64,000 bases of DNA, from contig BCLD01000010.1 in NCBI GenBank assembly GCA_001600875.1, positions 705,373 through 769,372 of the forward strand. The letters are read 5' to 3'. The notes under the pieces are model-generated. The model did not search any database and was not told the origin of the DNA. It saw only the letters and a program-made list of their open reading frames with translations. Positions within the stretch are counted from its first letter, which is position 1, and every line of letters begins with the position of its first letter. This DNA is from Solicoccozyma terricola. Lineage: Eukaryota; Basidiomycota; Tremellomycetes; Filobasidiales; Piskurozymaceae. This document shows positions 23,756 to 35,254 of this stretch, one piece after another. The position numbers and the translations under genes are program-made.

Positions 23756-24394
23756 AATTCCTCTGATACACTACGACCTCCTACGTCAGGATTATAGGGA
23801 TCTGAATCCTGAGACGTGTTAGGTTTATATACAACTGCAAATGCATCCACGTCCTGGTCTGGAATTGTGACCTTTTGCCGTAAGGGTAGGAGGTCCGGTT
23901 AATGAATGTTACTTTGCAGTTGCATTCTTTACATCCTATCGCCACCGCTCTAGGATATCGTTGGTAGCGCGCTACACGTCATTCACTTGACTCTCGCACG
24001 TTATCATCATCACTCTCTCTCTCTCTTATATCCAACACTCTCCCTGTCTGCTTCATTACTTTGATAGTGACTCGATCTGAATCCAACAGCAAGAGGCTCG
24101 GTCATCCGTCATCTGCCGTCTCTCCTTTGTTCACCAACCCGTTCAAGCCTTGACTACTGCTGTGCTTTCGACTGCTCGCCACCCATCCTGAGAGTCACGT
24201 GACACGCTGGGTGATGCGGGGTAAGCAGGATGGAATGGAGTGGAATGAATATCAGTGGGCAGTGGACAGGTGGATAGTGGATAGTAGCAATCAACGGAGT
24301 GACCCGGTAATCTGGTGGCAGAGAGGACGGCGAGGAACAGCTCGCGGTACACTCATCCAGTCGCATCACAACCCTTACCACCCGATACTCTAGA

Positions 24395-27115
24395 ATGGAT
24401 TCCGTAGACTCATCCGGTCCTCAGCCCGTCTTCGGTTACCCACGACCTCACCTAACTCCATCCTTCTCCTCCTCTTCGTTCTCCTACACCACCCCACCAC
24501 CTGATAACTCTCGGCCTCATCTCCTCTCTCTACCGTCGGAGCTCCTTCGTCAAATCGCCTTATTCACATATTCACCCCTTTATCTTTCACAACAGGACAG
24601 AACGACATGGTCGATCTTTTCAACTGTAGATATGGATCCTGAGAGATGGGCAGCCTTGGAGACCTTGATATCGTTGGCTCAGACTTGTAGGAGGTTGAGA
24701 GAGGTTAGTAGAGGTCTGTTGTTTAGATGTGTGAGGGTTGGGAGTGTGATTGAAGCGAAAGAGGTTATTAAGTGGAAAGACGATTGGGGGAAATACGTTC
24801 GGTATGTTCCTTTACCTTTCACATCTTCCACACAGGCTGAATGATAACTAAGTAACATCGTATGACCACTTTCACAGATCCATCATCATAGATATGTCAA
24901 TGTTCGACCCAGACTCATCACCGACACCTCAGTTCATTCAACCTCCACTCCAAGCACTGACATCAACTAATCTCGCAACAAACCACTCTCCTCGAATCTC
25001 ACCACTCACACGACACCCTCCTCCAATACGAAACGCACATCGAGAGTCAACTCTTCTTTCTCAAATGCTTCAATCTCTACCAAATCTAGAACATCTCTCA
25101 TTCTTCGCTGATTCATCGGATGATCTTACCCTTTCACTCACATTATCACCTTGTTCTTCCCACTCTTCTCTATTCAAACGATTGACGAAGAATTTGAGAT
25201 CGCTAGGATGGAGACAAAGGGAATCGCCTCCAGAAGGATGGAGAGGTTTTATGTCTTCATCCACTTTCATCTCCATCATCGGGTTGATTGAACAATGTAA
25301 CAGATTAGGATTCTTGGTGTTGGATGCGGATCTTACATCTGAATTAGGAGTAGGAGTAGGAGGAGAAAATGATGGTGGGATGGGAGGGGGAAATGGGCGG
25401 ATAAGAAAGGAAGAAGGGATGTGGGAAGAAGATGTCTGGGAAGTTTTGAATGCTCTGGAAGAGAGGAAGAGGGTTGTTGATGATGAGGATGGAAAAAAAG
25501 AAGGAATGGAAGAAGTGGTAGAAGCTGGAGACGATGAAACACCTAGGAAGAGATCTAGGTTGATGAAAACGCCGACGACGGTAACCAAAGTGTCATCGTC
25601 ATCTGAGATGAAAATCGTGGTTCAGACGATACCCCGGCAAGCAACGGAAGAATTAGATGATGATGGGGATGCGACGATGTTCGAAAATAGGGAAACCAGT
25701 GGACCTACGACTTCCTCCATGGATGAGGGTCGCATGGAGCATACGACTGGTCGGAGGCCTATTCTACGACTTCCCTCTAGGATGGGAGAACGAAGTGATT
25801 TAGACGGTCGAATGAACGCAAAATCGGAGAGTAAACTCCCTTCTCCTGTTTCGTTAATGCTTTGCGGACCTATTAGGGGATGGACCCCGTCTAGAGAGGC
25901 TTTGGGGTGGGCCCAAAGGCACTTGACTCATCTCTACACGCGACCTATCGGAGGACGAGGAGGTGTCGAGGAGCAACAAGACAATCCAGCGCCGGATCGA
26001 CCTCGAAGTCGGCAACGTTCGGAACTTCGGGATATGATTCGAGATAATAGTCAAAATCGAGGAGGATCACCTGCTGGTGATGTCCCGCCCTCGGATTATC
26101 GATATCCACCTACTAGTGCTCCACTGGCGACGGAATCTCCCTCAATGTCGTCGCTTTTGTCGCCGCGAGACGTCGCACTGGGCGGAGGTCCCAAGGATGA
26201 TCCGAGACCTAGGGTTTTCTTAGATGGCGTTGTGGAACGGTTCGACGGGATCAAGGAGTTGTTCATTGATAGACCAGTGAGGGTGAGGGCTGGAAGTGGC
26301 GTGGAGGTACTGAAATTGTTGGTGAGTGGGGTGGTTCGCTGCTAGGGGCTACATATGCATGTTCTTGACTAACTTTCCGATCCTAGGCCGTCGCACTACT
26401 ACCCCTCTCTCGGCTCCCGAAGCTTACCTTGTTGCAAATCGGTGGCTACCCACTGACGACTGCTGACCAACTCCTCGTCACCAACATGGTAGCCGCGCAG
26501 TGCGACCGCTTGCTTGTCGTCGGCTGGCTAGGCTTGGAAGGTGAGACCAACTGGTACGGCATTTGGCGACGAAAGTTCAGGTCGAAAGCCCGAGAACGCC
26601 AAGAGGTGAATGGGAAACAGCGAGAGGTCGTACATGAGGATGAGAGAGATGGATGGCCATGGGGACTGGGAGCGGAACAGAAGAGGGATGAGGTCGACGG
26701 TGGATTCGAGGTCAAACCATTGGCGGATGGTGATCTTTTCAAGCTGGAGGCGGAGTTGGAGGTGAGTCGGTTCGGTCCCAAGAGATCGTGAAAGGTGGAC
26801 TGACGTTGGTGTCACCGATAGTCATGGGAAGAAGCTTCAGCGAAAGCTCTGGCTTTACAGCAGATGCAATGCGAGTCATCTAATCCCTCTCGAGCTCTCG
26901 ACTCTGGCGGATCGCATAGCAGCGCGTCGAGTAATCACACGCTTGGCTGGCAGACTCACGGACCACTCTCATCGGAATCACTAGCTTCTTTACGGTCTAC
27001 TTCCATGATCAGCAACTCGGCCACTTCATTTATGTCGTCTGTGCCTGTGCCAAGACCGAATATTGGGAGAGGCTCTTCCACCGAGTCGACGGTGCTGAGA
27101 ATGAAAAGGCTGTGA
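24395..27115 (+). CDS. F-box-like protein
   Basis: Exons 24395-24801, 24878-26321, 26387-26761 and 26822-27115 give 839 residues. Residues ~45-105 carry LLSLPSELLRQIALFTYSP, then ALETLISLAQTCRRLREVSR and LLFRCVRV, the L-P-x-E-(L/I) plus C-R-x-L arrangement of an F-box. F-box proteins recruit substrates to SCF ubiquitin ligases through Skp1; that role is inferred. The middle is long, acidic and disordered (Glu, Asp and Ser runs, TPRKRSR patch), followed by blocks that look like degenerate repeats: FLDGVVERFDGIKELFIDRP, LLPLSRLPKLTLLQIGGYPL and QCDRLLVVGWLGL. These resemble strand-turn units of a leucine-rich-like C-terminal region as seen in fungal F-box proteins. The target is unknown. Confidence 0.75.
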
Positions 27116-27263
27116 GGGGGTTTCTTTGGAGCGTAGGAAATGGAGCAGGAAAGGTAGGGTTGGGAGTAAGCTGCACAGACACGTCGTGGAGCTACGGAAG
27201 ACCGAGTAGGAAGAATGTTGTCAAATGCATTGCCATGGTGTACACTTGAAGTATGCCTCCATA

Positions 27264-28482
27264 TCACAATGACTCTATCATCGGCACCACCGATACCTTC
27301 CGATCCTTCCGCTTCTTCTTCCTCTCCCGTCTTTCCTCCTTCTCCGACAGCGTCAAAGACCCATCCACCTCCATCTCGCTCGTTAAAGTCGAATCATTCC
27401 CGGTTCTCCTCCTTTTCTTCTTCCTTGCTGAAGTGCTTGCTTCGTCTTCCCAGTTAAGTGAGACCTGGTCTTCCTTAGAGTTTCCCTTCTTCTTCTTATC
27501 GTTGCTGGTGTCCTCGGTTGACGACTCGACCATCTCTGTATTATCGGGTTTGACGTCGCCAATAACGAGGTTCTCTTCCTCCTCCTCCTTCTCCTTTCCT
27601 TTCCCCTTTTTCTCCTTCTTTGCATTCCGTCGAGCGCTCTTTTCTTCCTTCTCCCTCCTCTTCTCTTCTTTGTCTTTGACTTTATCCCGTTTCTCCACTT
27701 TTCTAGCTATCTTCTCTAGTATCTGATCACCATCACTTGCCGGAGTTGATGATCCGGACGATATGATCGACGACGGATCTAATGTCACTCTTGATGAACT
27801 CGCCACAACATTTTTTCCATTCAGAACGATCTTATCATCCTCGGATTCATTCACATCATGTACTACCACTGCGCCTTTGGTGAATCTGGAGTATAAACTG
27901 ACTCTCGCTAGCTGTTGCTTGGTTCGGCCGTATGCAGTAGGTGGGATGTAGGTTTTGGCATCTGTTGAGGTGTTATGTGAGGGCGATGATTTTATCTATT
28001 GGAAAACATTCAAGGATGGTAGACATTGAAGGAGAAATCAGCATAGGAATACTACAATCTCGGGAGAAGTAGGACGAACAGGTGTGGACGTTCCAGATGG
28101 CGTTGGTGTTGATGATGTAGCTATTGGAGTAGTCGCTCCTGATGCTGAAGCAGATGGGATCTTGATCTGAAGAGCTGTGGTAGCAAAGATACTGACCACC
28201 AACCGAGTATCAGCTTTGATATCAATCAAATATATATTAGAAACTCACTGGTCCCAGAATGGAGTTGCTTCATCTCTATCTTTACCTACTCCAGCCAGCG
28301 TCTTCTTCTGCACCACTGCGATGGGACGAGTTGCATGACCTTTTTGAAGAGCTGTTCGGGACATGGAGATGAAAGTTAGACAGGGAAGAGTAAATGTGGG
28401 TGTATCTATTCGGTGCCGCACCTTTCCCTTTCCCTTCCCATCCTTGCGAGGTCAAGTAAGATGATGGATCAAACTTGGGCAT
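27264..28482 (-). CDS. TMA23-like G-patch ribosome-biogenesis protein
   Basis: Exons (minus) 28482-28422, 28351-28249, 28191-28056 and 27995-27264 give 343 residues. The N terminus MPKFDPSSYLTSQGWEGKGK is spliced to ALQKGHATRPIAVVQKKTL, then AGVGKDRDEATPFWDHIF. This matches the small G-patch of Tma23 (YL-x-x-x-GWx-G-x-x-x-x-x-G--RPI-V-K---GVG-----FWxxLF). Tma23 is a nucleolar protein in yeast 40S ribosome biogenesis. The C-terminal two thirds are Lys/Glu-rich (KKEKKGKGKEKEEEE, RRERKKKRKDRK), a predicted coiled coil and nucleolar signal. It is convergent with the F-box-like gene, 148 bp between stops. Confidence 0.8.
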
Positions 28483-29184
28483 GTTGCGTTTTGAAGAAAT
28501 GTGATCGTTGAGCATTCAAAAGTCCATGGTGGTCTGCTAAAAACATAAATATCTTGAATTGGGCAATCCGCGGTGTGAATCCGAGTTTGGGTGGCGGTGG
28601 CGGTGGCGACCCATATTTGCTCGGCAGCATCTGGATGGTCTTGTCATCGTCTAGCTATGAGGCGTTGACGCATGTAGTCCACCTCCTCTTTGTATGTGGT
28701 GTGCAGAATTGCCATGGCCAGAGAAAGACATGTCGATCTGGACCGGCGAGTCCGCCATCTCCGCCATCCCCTTCATCGTTGCCTCTCAGTCGCCCCTTGA
28801 AAGTGAATGCTGATCGATTCAGGGGAGCAGATCCTGGTCATTTATGAGCCACTGAGACTTCCTTTGGCTTTAATATATTCCCTTTCAGTAGCTACTACCG
28901 CTACATGGTCGTGAGAACCCGGAGTATGTTTCGTTGCTGTGCATGTCCTTTCCTTGCGTTTGTTTCCCCTTTATGCGAAAAGGAGGTTCGGAGCGGTTGT
29001 CGTCCAGTTGCGAGTCACCTAATTCCCGTGTAGCGAGCAAGAACACAATCACAGCAGGATGCAATCTCCCTACCAACTCGTATAAATCGGTTTTTCGGCT
29101 GCTGATGCTCAAGATTGAGACAGTTCAAACGTCTTCGGAGCCAGATTGCATACTCTATTATCATTCTCCCTATATATCTGAGGA
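28483..29184. other. Divergent intergenic region
   Basis: About 700 bp between start codons of the TMA23-like and single-pass membrane genes. No motif-bearing coding frame. A TATATAT-type sequence at 29171-29177 lies too close to the ATG at 29185 to be a classical TATA box. Confidence 0.5.
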
Positions 29185-30638
29185 ATGTCCACCAGGTCCA
29201 CCACATCCACGACATCAAGTACAGTTTCTAAATCAACCTCGGTTCGGTGAGAAAATCATGGAGCGGAGATAGCGTAGGGTGTAGCGTCTGACTTCCCCTC
29301 TGTTGCAGTCGTAGCATCAACATAACCGGCGACCCAGTCCTGATAGCTGGTATCGCATTGGGAAGTGTGGCAGTCCTCCTTGGCTTTGTAGTAGCAATCG
29401 TTGCACTGTATCAGAAACGGCGACGGAGATTCCGAAGGACAAGAACTGCGGAAGAAACGCCTCATCTGTTGGCCCCGTCACCATCGATGTTCAAGAACAG
29501 AAACACCTCAACCACCTCGCGGGCGTGGGGAGCAACACGACCAAAGCTTCACACACTCATCATTCCGTTCCCAGCTCCTACTCATCAAGCCACAACTTCC
29601 ACTTCATCGTCCTCCCGACTATTACTGTCAGGTCGAGATTCACATCACAGCGCCAAACGTCAGGAACGAGTATCGAGACAGAGCGAATCCTCTGCACCCC
29701 AATCCCGTCAGGCCTCGGGAAGTCGCGCTGGTCCTCTAGTTTCAGATCCTCGACGTCCATGGGACTCTTCGTCTGTGGAAATGATGATACCATTGCGTTC
29801 AAGGTCGGGTTCATTTCAAGGCACACAACCTCCAGGAAGCAAGTATAACGGATCGATAGGCGGTCGATCCACCAGCACAACATCGTCGGCGTTCGCAGTG
29901 AAATCCGAGTGTGTGTCGCCTCTCACTTTCACTTCATCCGTCAATATTGGACAGAACTCCACCCATCGGTACCCACCTGGTTCATTTCAACCACCGGGTC
30001 CTGCCAAGGTGAATGCGGCAGCTTCCGTCTCATCGTTGGGTTTGAGCTATCTTATGACGCCATCACAATCTATCATGGGAACCGAAGATGGGAATCGGAT
30101 GGATGGGGATAGTCCCAGATTGCGTAGAACCCCATTCCGGACCTCAGGGATGACATTCCAATCTTTTTGGACATCACGGACGGGCCGAACGAATGGCACT
30201 GCGAAGCGCTCGCGCACACCCGCCCCTGCAAGACCAGAGTCATCCTTAATGACTGGCCTATCTTCCAATCGATGGTACGAGGAGGCAGTTGGGACGCCAA
30301 GGGAGATGAACAACGGACAGAGACGATCGCCCGCTAAACAAAGCAGGCATGCAAGAGCTCGCATGTTGCGATTGATATCTAAAGAAAATGGTCCTGAAAC
30401 AGCGACTCCTTCGCCGATAAATCTTTCCCCCTCGACGACCAGAAGAGGATGGGGGGCGTCCATCATCATGTCCGTCGTAGATCCAACCGACTTCTCACCT
30501 GACATCTACATCGAGCTAGAGCCTGGTTCAGCTCTGCCTTCAGAAGCATTCATCAGCCCTAGTGCGGGGCAGACGCCGAGGTCGGTGGAGAGACCCAATC
30601 TTCGGCAGGGTGAAAAGCCAGACGGGAGTTGGGTGTGA
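29185..30638 (+). CDS. Single-pass membrane protein with long Ser/Arg-rich cytosolic tail
   Basis: Not recognised. Exons 29185-29246 and 29309-30638 give 463 residues. The first ~30 residues are Ser/Thr-rich (MSTRSTTSTTSSTVSKSTS) with no signal peptide, then one transmembrane helix (LIAGIALGSVAVLLGFVVAI), a stop-transfer cluster QKRRRRFRR and ~410 residues of low-complexity sequence rich in Ser, Arg and Pro. This layout, with a short O-glycosylatable N terminus, one helix and a basic disordered tail, resembles fungal wall-stress or polarity membrane proteins. The ectodomain is much shorter than in WSC/MID sensors and has no Cys domain, so the function is left open. The donor is GTGAGA and the acceptor TTGCAG. 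Confidence 0.72.
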
Positions 30639-30720
30639 GAAGAAAACTTCGACCATGTCACGTAACCCATAACCATGAAGATATCCCTCTGTACATCTCA
30701 ATATCACATACAACAATTGC

Positions 30721-32648
30721 TCAATGAATTGGCAACATATGAGCGCCGTTTAATGGGAAGGTAATCGCCTTGGTCTATTCGATTGCAAGCGTCAGTGAAA
30801 ACTACTCTCCGACGGGCGATAGACTTCGCATTCTTACCTGGGTATACGAGCGTATACATTCCACCCCGTTGAAACGACCATAACCGGTGTCCTTGAAGCC
30901 ACCGAAAGGTACAGTCGCATCATCCGCCACTGTTCCTGCATTGATACGTACCATACCGCTTTCCAAGCGCCGACCAGCTCGGATTGCTCGAGTGACGTCC
31001 TTGGAAAAGATCGACGCCGCCAACCCGTAGTCGGAATCATTGGCGAGGTCTATGAGGGAATTATCCTCTTCCTCTGCAGATACGCCTTGTCCAGAGGAAA
31101 TAGTTACAGGGGAGAGAATGATGCAAACTGGACCGAAAGTCTCATCGCGCCAGATCTTCATCGATGGCGTGACTCCATCCAGGATGACCGCCGGAAACTC
31201 TCCTGATTTCAGAGCAGTTTCAGAAGGAGGCCAGACATCCTCTCCGACTAGCATTGTTGCGCCCTCCCCCAAAGCCTGGTCGATCATTCCCTTGATTTTG
31301 CCAGCCGAGAGGGGAGATACCAGTCGACAAGTCTTGCCAGTTGGGTGCTGCTTCTTGATGGATGCGATGAATTCGGAGTGCAGGGAAGGTGATACCAGGA
31401 TGCGCTCAGTTGACATGCAGATTTGACCCGAGTTCAGAAATGTGTGAAAGATGACTGTGCGAAGGGAGGTTATGAGATATGGTGAAAGGAACAACACTAG
31501 AATCACCAACCATTGTTCGCTGCCACCTCAGGGTCTGCATCCGAAAGTACGAGAACGGGCGCTTTACCACCAAGCTGTTGCGGAGCAGGTTATTCATTAG
31601 CCTCGACAAACTCCTTGTAGAGCGACCTTTTCTCATCACCTCAAGGATACACGGCTTGAGATTCTCCCCAGACATTCTACCGATGTGCTTGCCCACGCCT
31701 GTACTGCCAGTCTACAACAACGAAAACGCATATCAGCCTTGATCCATTTATACCAACAGTTTCTAGGTTGCGCACAAAGCTGACGTGACGAATTCGTCGA
31801 TCCTCAATTAGCTGCTTTGTCCGTTCAGGAGTTTCCTTGCGATCTGTGTGTACAATGTTCAGACACCCGGCAGGCAAACCGGCTGCTGCGAAGAGTGGAC
31901 CCCAGAGGTATTGCGTCTTGCAAACCTGCACACAGACATGTAATTAGCATTAGGTTTGTTTCATCGAAGGAGAACGGTGAACATACCAGTTCAGAGGTCC
32001 TTGCTACCACGGTGTTCCCCGCAGCAAGTGGTGTTGCGATTCCCCGAATGGATAGGATCAAAGCCTGTTTTCGCGGTCAGGAAACAAGTTGGCCAGCTTG
32101 CATTTCAGTGAAATCACTCACTGCATTGAAGGGACACAATGCGAGACAGACGCCTAGAGGTTCGCGAGTGACCATGGTAATGACCTCACCCCCTGCCGAT
32201 AATCATGAAACGACATGGTCAGTATCAAACCGCTCCTCCCAAAATAATCTTACTCACTGTCAGCTGCTTGTGGGATGTCACCTTGCAGGGCAGTAGTGAT
32301 ATTCGATGCGATCTCTTCTATCATTCCAGCGCTTGTATTCGCGTTGAATCCAGCAAATCCTTCATGGACGTCCATTTCCAACTGCCAAGCTTCAATGAAA
32401 TCACTCTGTTGTTCACGGAGCAGATTCGCAGCCTTGAGAAGGATTTCCCTTCGTTTCTGCGGCGTAGTTGATGACCATGCTGGAAGTGCTTTCTGCGCTG
32501 AAGCGATTGCGAGATCGATATCTTCAGCAGACGCGGTGCAGACGTCGTGAACGGATTGCAGGGTGTTTGGATGGTGAAGCGACGTCGTTGTCTTTGAGAC
32601 GAACGCGCTGTTGTCGATCCAGTGGGGGATGGGAGTCTGTTGGGTCAT
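30721..32648 (-). CDS. Aldehyde dehydrogenase (vanillin/salicylaldehyde dehydrogenase-like)
   Basis: NAD(P)-dependent oxidation of an aldehyde to an acid. Exons (minus) 32648-32258, 32192-32122, 32064-31987, 31925-31776, 31711-31640, 31574-31511, 31454-30838 and 30774-30721 give 498 residues, the usual ALDH length. Catalytic elements are visible: ALCPFNA (oxyanion Asn), FTGSTGVGK (nucleotide loop), ILE joined to LGGKAP (general-base Glu at the splice junction), NSGQICMSTERI (nucleophilic Cys), ETFGPV and PFGGFKDTGYGRFNG. The cofactor-site Lys of the common VLKPSE motif is Arg here (VVARTSEL). The last 17 residues (TKAITFPLNGAHMLPIH) come from a small exon; without it the frame stops in intron sequence. 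It is divergent with an acetoacetate-decarboxylase-like gene, so a shared pathway is possible. The substrate is inferred only from overall resemblance. Confidence 0.92.
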
Positions 32649-32911
32649 GGCGACGTGAAGTGTTTGAAGCTGAAGCTGCTTGGGATGGTGGATGGTGGAT
32701 GGTATGGTATTTCATCGATCGGATTACCGGAGAGCGCGGGTGGAGGTGGGCCGGAGGGCGGACGGGTGGTTTGCGATCTACTAAATGTCCAGTGGAACGC
32801 GTTTATTTAGGTCGACCTCTTGTGTGTTCTCTCAGACTTCGCAGCTCTCCTTGTCTCCTTGTCACTGTTCACTGTCCACCAACTCCCATTGCTCAGTATA
32901 CCACACACCTC
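32649..32911. promoter_or_regulatory. Divergent promoter of ALDH and ADC-like genes
   Basis: 263 bp separate the two start codons on opposite strands. The interval includes GGTGGATGGTGGATGG-type repeats and a GCGTTTATTTAG AT-rich patch near 32796-32810. Shared control is inferred. Confidence 0.5.
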
Positions 32912-34265
32912 ATGTTCGAAACTACTGATCGATTCCATCGTGTCCCTATTGGGTTCGGTCCAGCTCCTACGCCCAGGTGAGTGCCCCCTCGCCACCGTCT
33001 GTCACCCTCCTCGTATCAACGGTTCGGTCCCTTCAATCCTTTCAGGCAAGGCCCAGATGGCAATCCGTTCGCCAATTGGAAGTCAGATTCGGAGATGCAT
33101 ACGACCGGTAAGCATTGCTGAAATCTTGACTGAATACCAAAGACGTTGACATGTCAACCTCCTCCACCTAGGCATCGTCTTCAACGTCGGTCGAGAAGAG
33201 CTCCAAGCTCTGCTTCCTGAAGGATACAACATCGACCCATCCGCTCAACCCACAGTCTTGTTTGAGATCATGGAACTGAGAAAATTACCATGGCTCGCTG
33301 GGAGAGGATACAATACATGGGGTGTTTACGCAAATGATATAATTTGCACACGGTCGACCGATGGGGATATCAAGGGTAGTTATATGCTTGTTCTCTTTGA
33401 AAGCTTTACGGATCCGATTACTACTGGGCGAGAAGAGTTGGGATTTTGGTGAGTGTGCGAGCGATCGAAGAGATACCTGTTGCTCATCCGCCTTCTCATG
33501 GCATTCAGCAAGCTGTTTGCCGAGTTGCCAGATATGAAGCTTGAGAATGGTCATCTGACCCATACTGCTGTGAGTCTATCTACGCCATTCCAAACGTCAT
33601 CCACATGATTCACATGCTTACCTTTGTGATTATTAGTCCTGGCAAGGCTACGAATTCATGAAGTAAGCTATCAGAGCAAACCACGCAGACTGTACCAACC
33701 CCACTCACTTTGCTTTCCTTCCCTCACAAAGGATGGAGATCCCAGAAATGAAAGAACTACCGGTCGACCAAGCTCCATCGATGGCGGCACGTCCATTCAC
33801 AATGCGTAAGTACAGTCCAGCAATAGTCTCTCAAAGATGGCATTGACTAATTCGTTGTCTTTACAGCATCGGTCGAAGGCGTCCTTCATCATCGTTATGT
33901 CCCTGCTGTTGGTCAACCGGGGAAACATGATGCTTCTTATGCTACATTCATGCCAGGAGGAGGGAGTGATAAACCGAAGTGAGCTGCATTTCCATCCATT
34001 TTAAAACCCACCGTTCCCAAAATCACCGTCCATTCTCACGTCGTCGCTTTTCAACGAAAACAGGCTCCGCAGGTATTTGACAACGGATGGATCATTGCAA
34101 TCTGCCAAAGTGATTATTAAACCGGGAACATTCCAACAACTACCTACGTTGTGGAATGTTGTCGAGGGACTTGCAACGTTGAAACTTGGAGAAGTTAGAG
34201 AGGTAGCTAGACAGGAGATCTTCGGAGCGAGTGATTGTTCGAAGAATCAGAGGGTGGAGTGGTAG
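32912..34265 (+). CDS. Acetoacetate decarboxylase-like domain protein
   Basis: Exons 32912-32976, 33046-33107, 33172-33448, 33509-33569, 33637-33662, 33732-33805, 33867-33978 and 34064-34265 give 292 residues. The pattern GIVFNVGREELQALLPEGYN, VLFEIMELRKLPWLAGRGYN and YNTWGVYANDI resembles the start of fungal acetoacetate-decarboxylase-superfamily proteins (LLP-G, then a W-x-GRGYN strand). The superfamily includes decarboxylases and aldolase-dehydratases that use a Schiff-base Lys; a candidate Lys was not identified, so catalysis is not assumed. The C terminus is hydrophilic (EVARQEIFGASDCSKNQ). The divergent ALDH suggests a common metabolic role. Confidence 0.7.
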
Positions 34266-34455
34266 AAACTTTGTTGCCATTGTATGATTGATTGGTTGGT
34301 TGGAAGATGTTCTTATGAGAAGCTTCGCTGCTCCAATGAGCTTCTGAAGCGCTTTAGCTACTAGGCTCTGAGTCTGGGTATTGAAAAATCTCCAACGATT
34401 GCACGACATCTTGAAACGAATGACCTTTAACATACACAGTAGGTACAACAAGCTG

Positions 34456-34959
34456 TCACCATAGACCTCCGACCTTGTACTTGAATACCCTATCCGTCAC
34501 CTTGCCCACCGTGGACCTCCAGATCCCATTTGCGGTCTACCCATGCAGAATCGAGACAACGGATGAGATCGATCAGTACATGTTATCAGCGCCACCATTG
34601 TTCCGCCTTTTATATTCACTCACTCCTACAGTCATCACTCCTGTAAACATGAAAATCAAGAAAGTATACTCGACATTATTCTGACCAAGCGGTTTATCGC
34701 TCGAATCCACGGTCATATTCAACGGTCTGAACTGTGGTACACCCGTGTTCTCCGGCCAATCATGTGGATTTGTACTGTCCACGACGAATGGAATACCTAA
34801 TGATTGTTCGACAGGTACGGTTGAGATCGAGTCGTTGGATAGTTGGGGGTTTGGGGATGTGACAGCTTGTTCGGCTGCACCGATTAGGTCGAGAGCGTGG
34901 GTTGCGGTTGGTGGAATACCACCTTCGGACACGGTGAGTGTGGTTTGTTGTCGAGACAT
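34456..34959 (-). CDS. Small single-pass membrane protein, unknown
   Basis: Not recognised. Exons (minus) 34959-34624 and 34536-34456 give 138 residues. Reading through the intron would give a 128-residue product ending in a low-quality tail; splicing (GTGAGT donor, GGGTAG acceptor, phase 0) instead yields TANGIWRSTVGKVTDRVFKY, which continues naturally from the helix. The N-terminal ~90 residues are polar (NPHDWPENTGVPQFRPLNM), then one helix YTFLIFMFTGVMTVG and a basic amphipathic end. This resembles small mitochondrial or ER tail-anchored subunits, but no family could be named. Confidence 0.6.
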
Positions 34960-35254
34960 TGCAAGGTGTGTGGGTGGTAGACTACGCTGATGGGTGACCG
35001 GTCCTGCTTGCTATAGCTACAACATGGCTGTCTACTCACCACCACCCCCACCACCACCACATCTCCCCGCTTCCTCCTTTCCTACGCGGAAATGTCTCAT
35101 CCGCGGCGACGGTGATCCGGGCGAATTATTATTATTTAGTCACGCGTTATCAACGTCCCATCTGTCTCGTCAAAGTAGCAGTAAAAGTGGGAGCTGCACC
35201 CTGTCATCCCCTGTCACCACCATCACATCCACACAGCCCACAGCTTGCACCATC
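34960..35254. other. Divergent intergenic region
   Basis: About 295 bp between the small membrane protein and the dioxygenase. It holds a CCACC-type C-rich run at 35040-35060 and a TTATTATTTAG AT-rich patch near 35127-35138 that may be the dioxygenase core promoter. Confidence 0.5.

Larger units (their letters stand above)
23384..24394. other. Intergenic region with direct repeats
   Basis: About 1 kb between divergent starts (secreted protein and F-box-like gene). It contains the direct repeats listed separately, a CT-rich run near 24015-24028, and no recognisable coding sequence. Confidence 0.6.
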
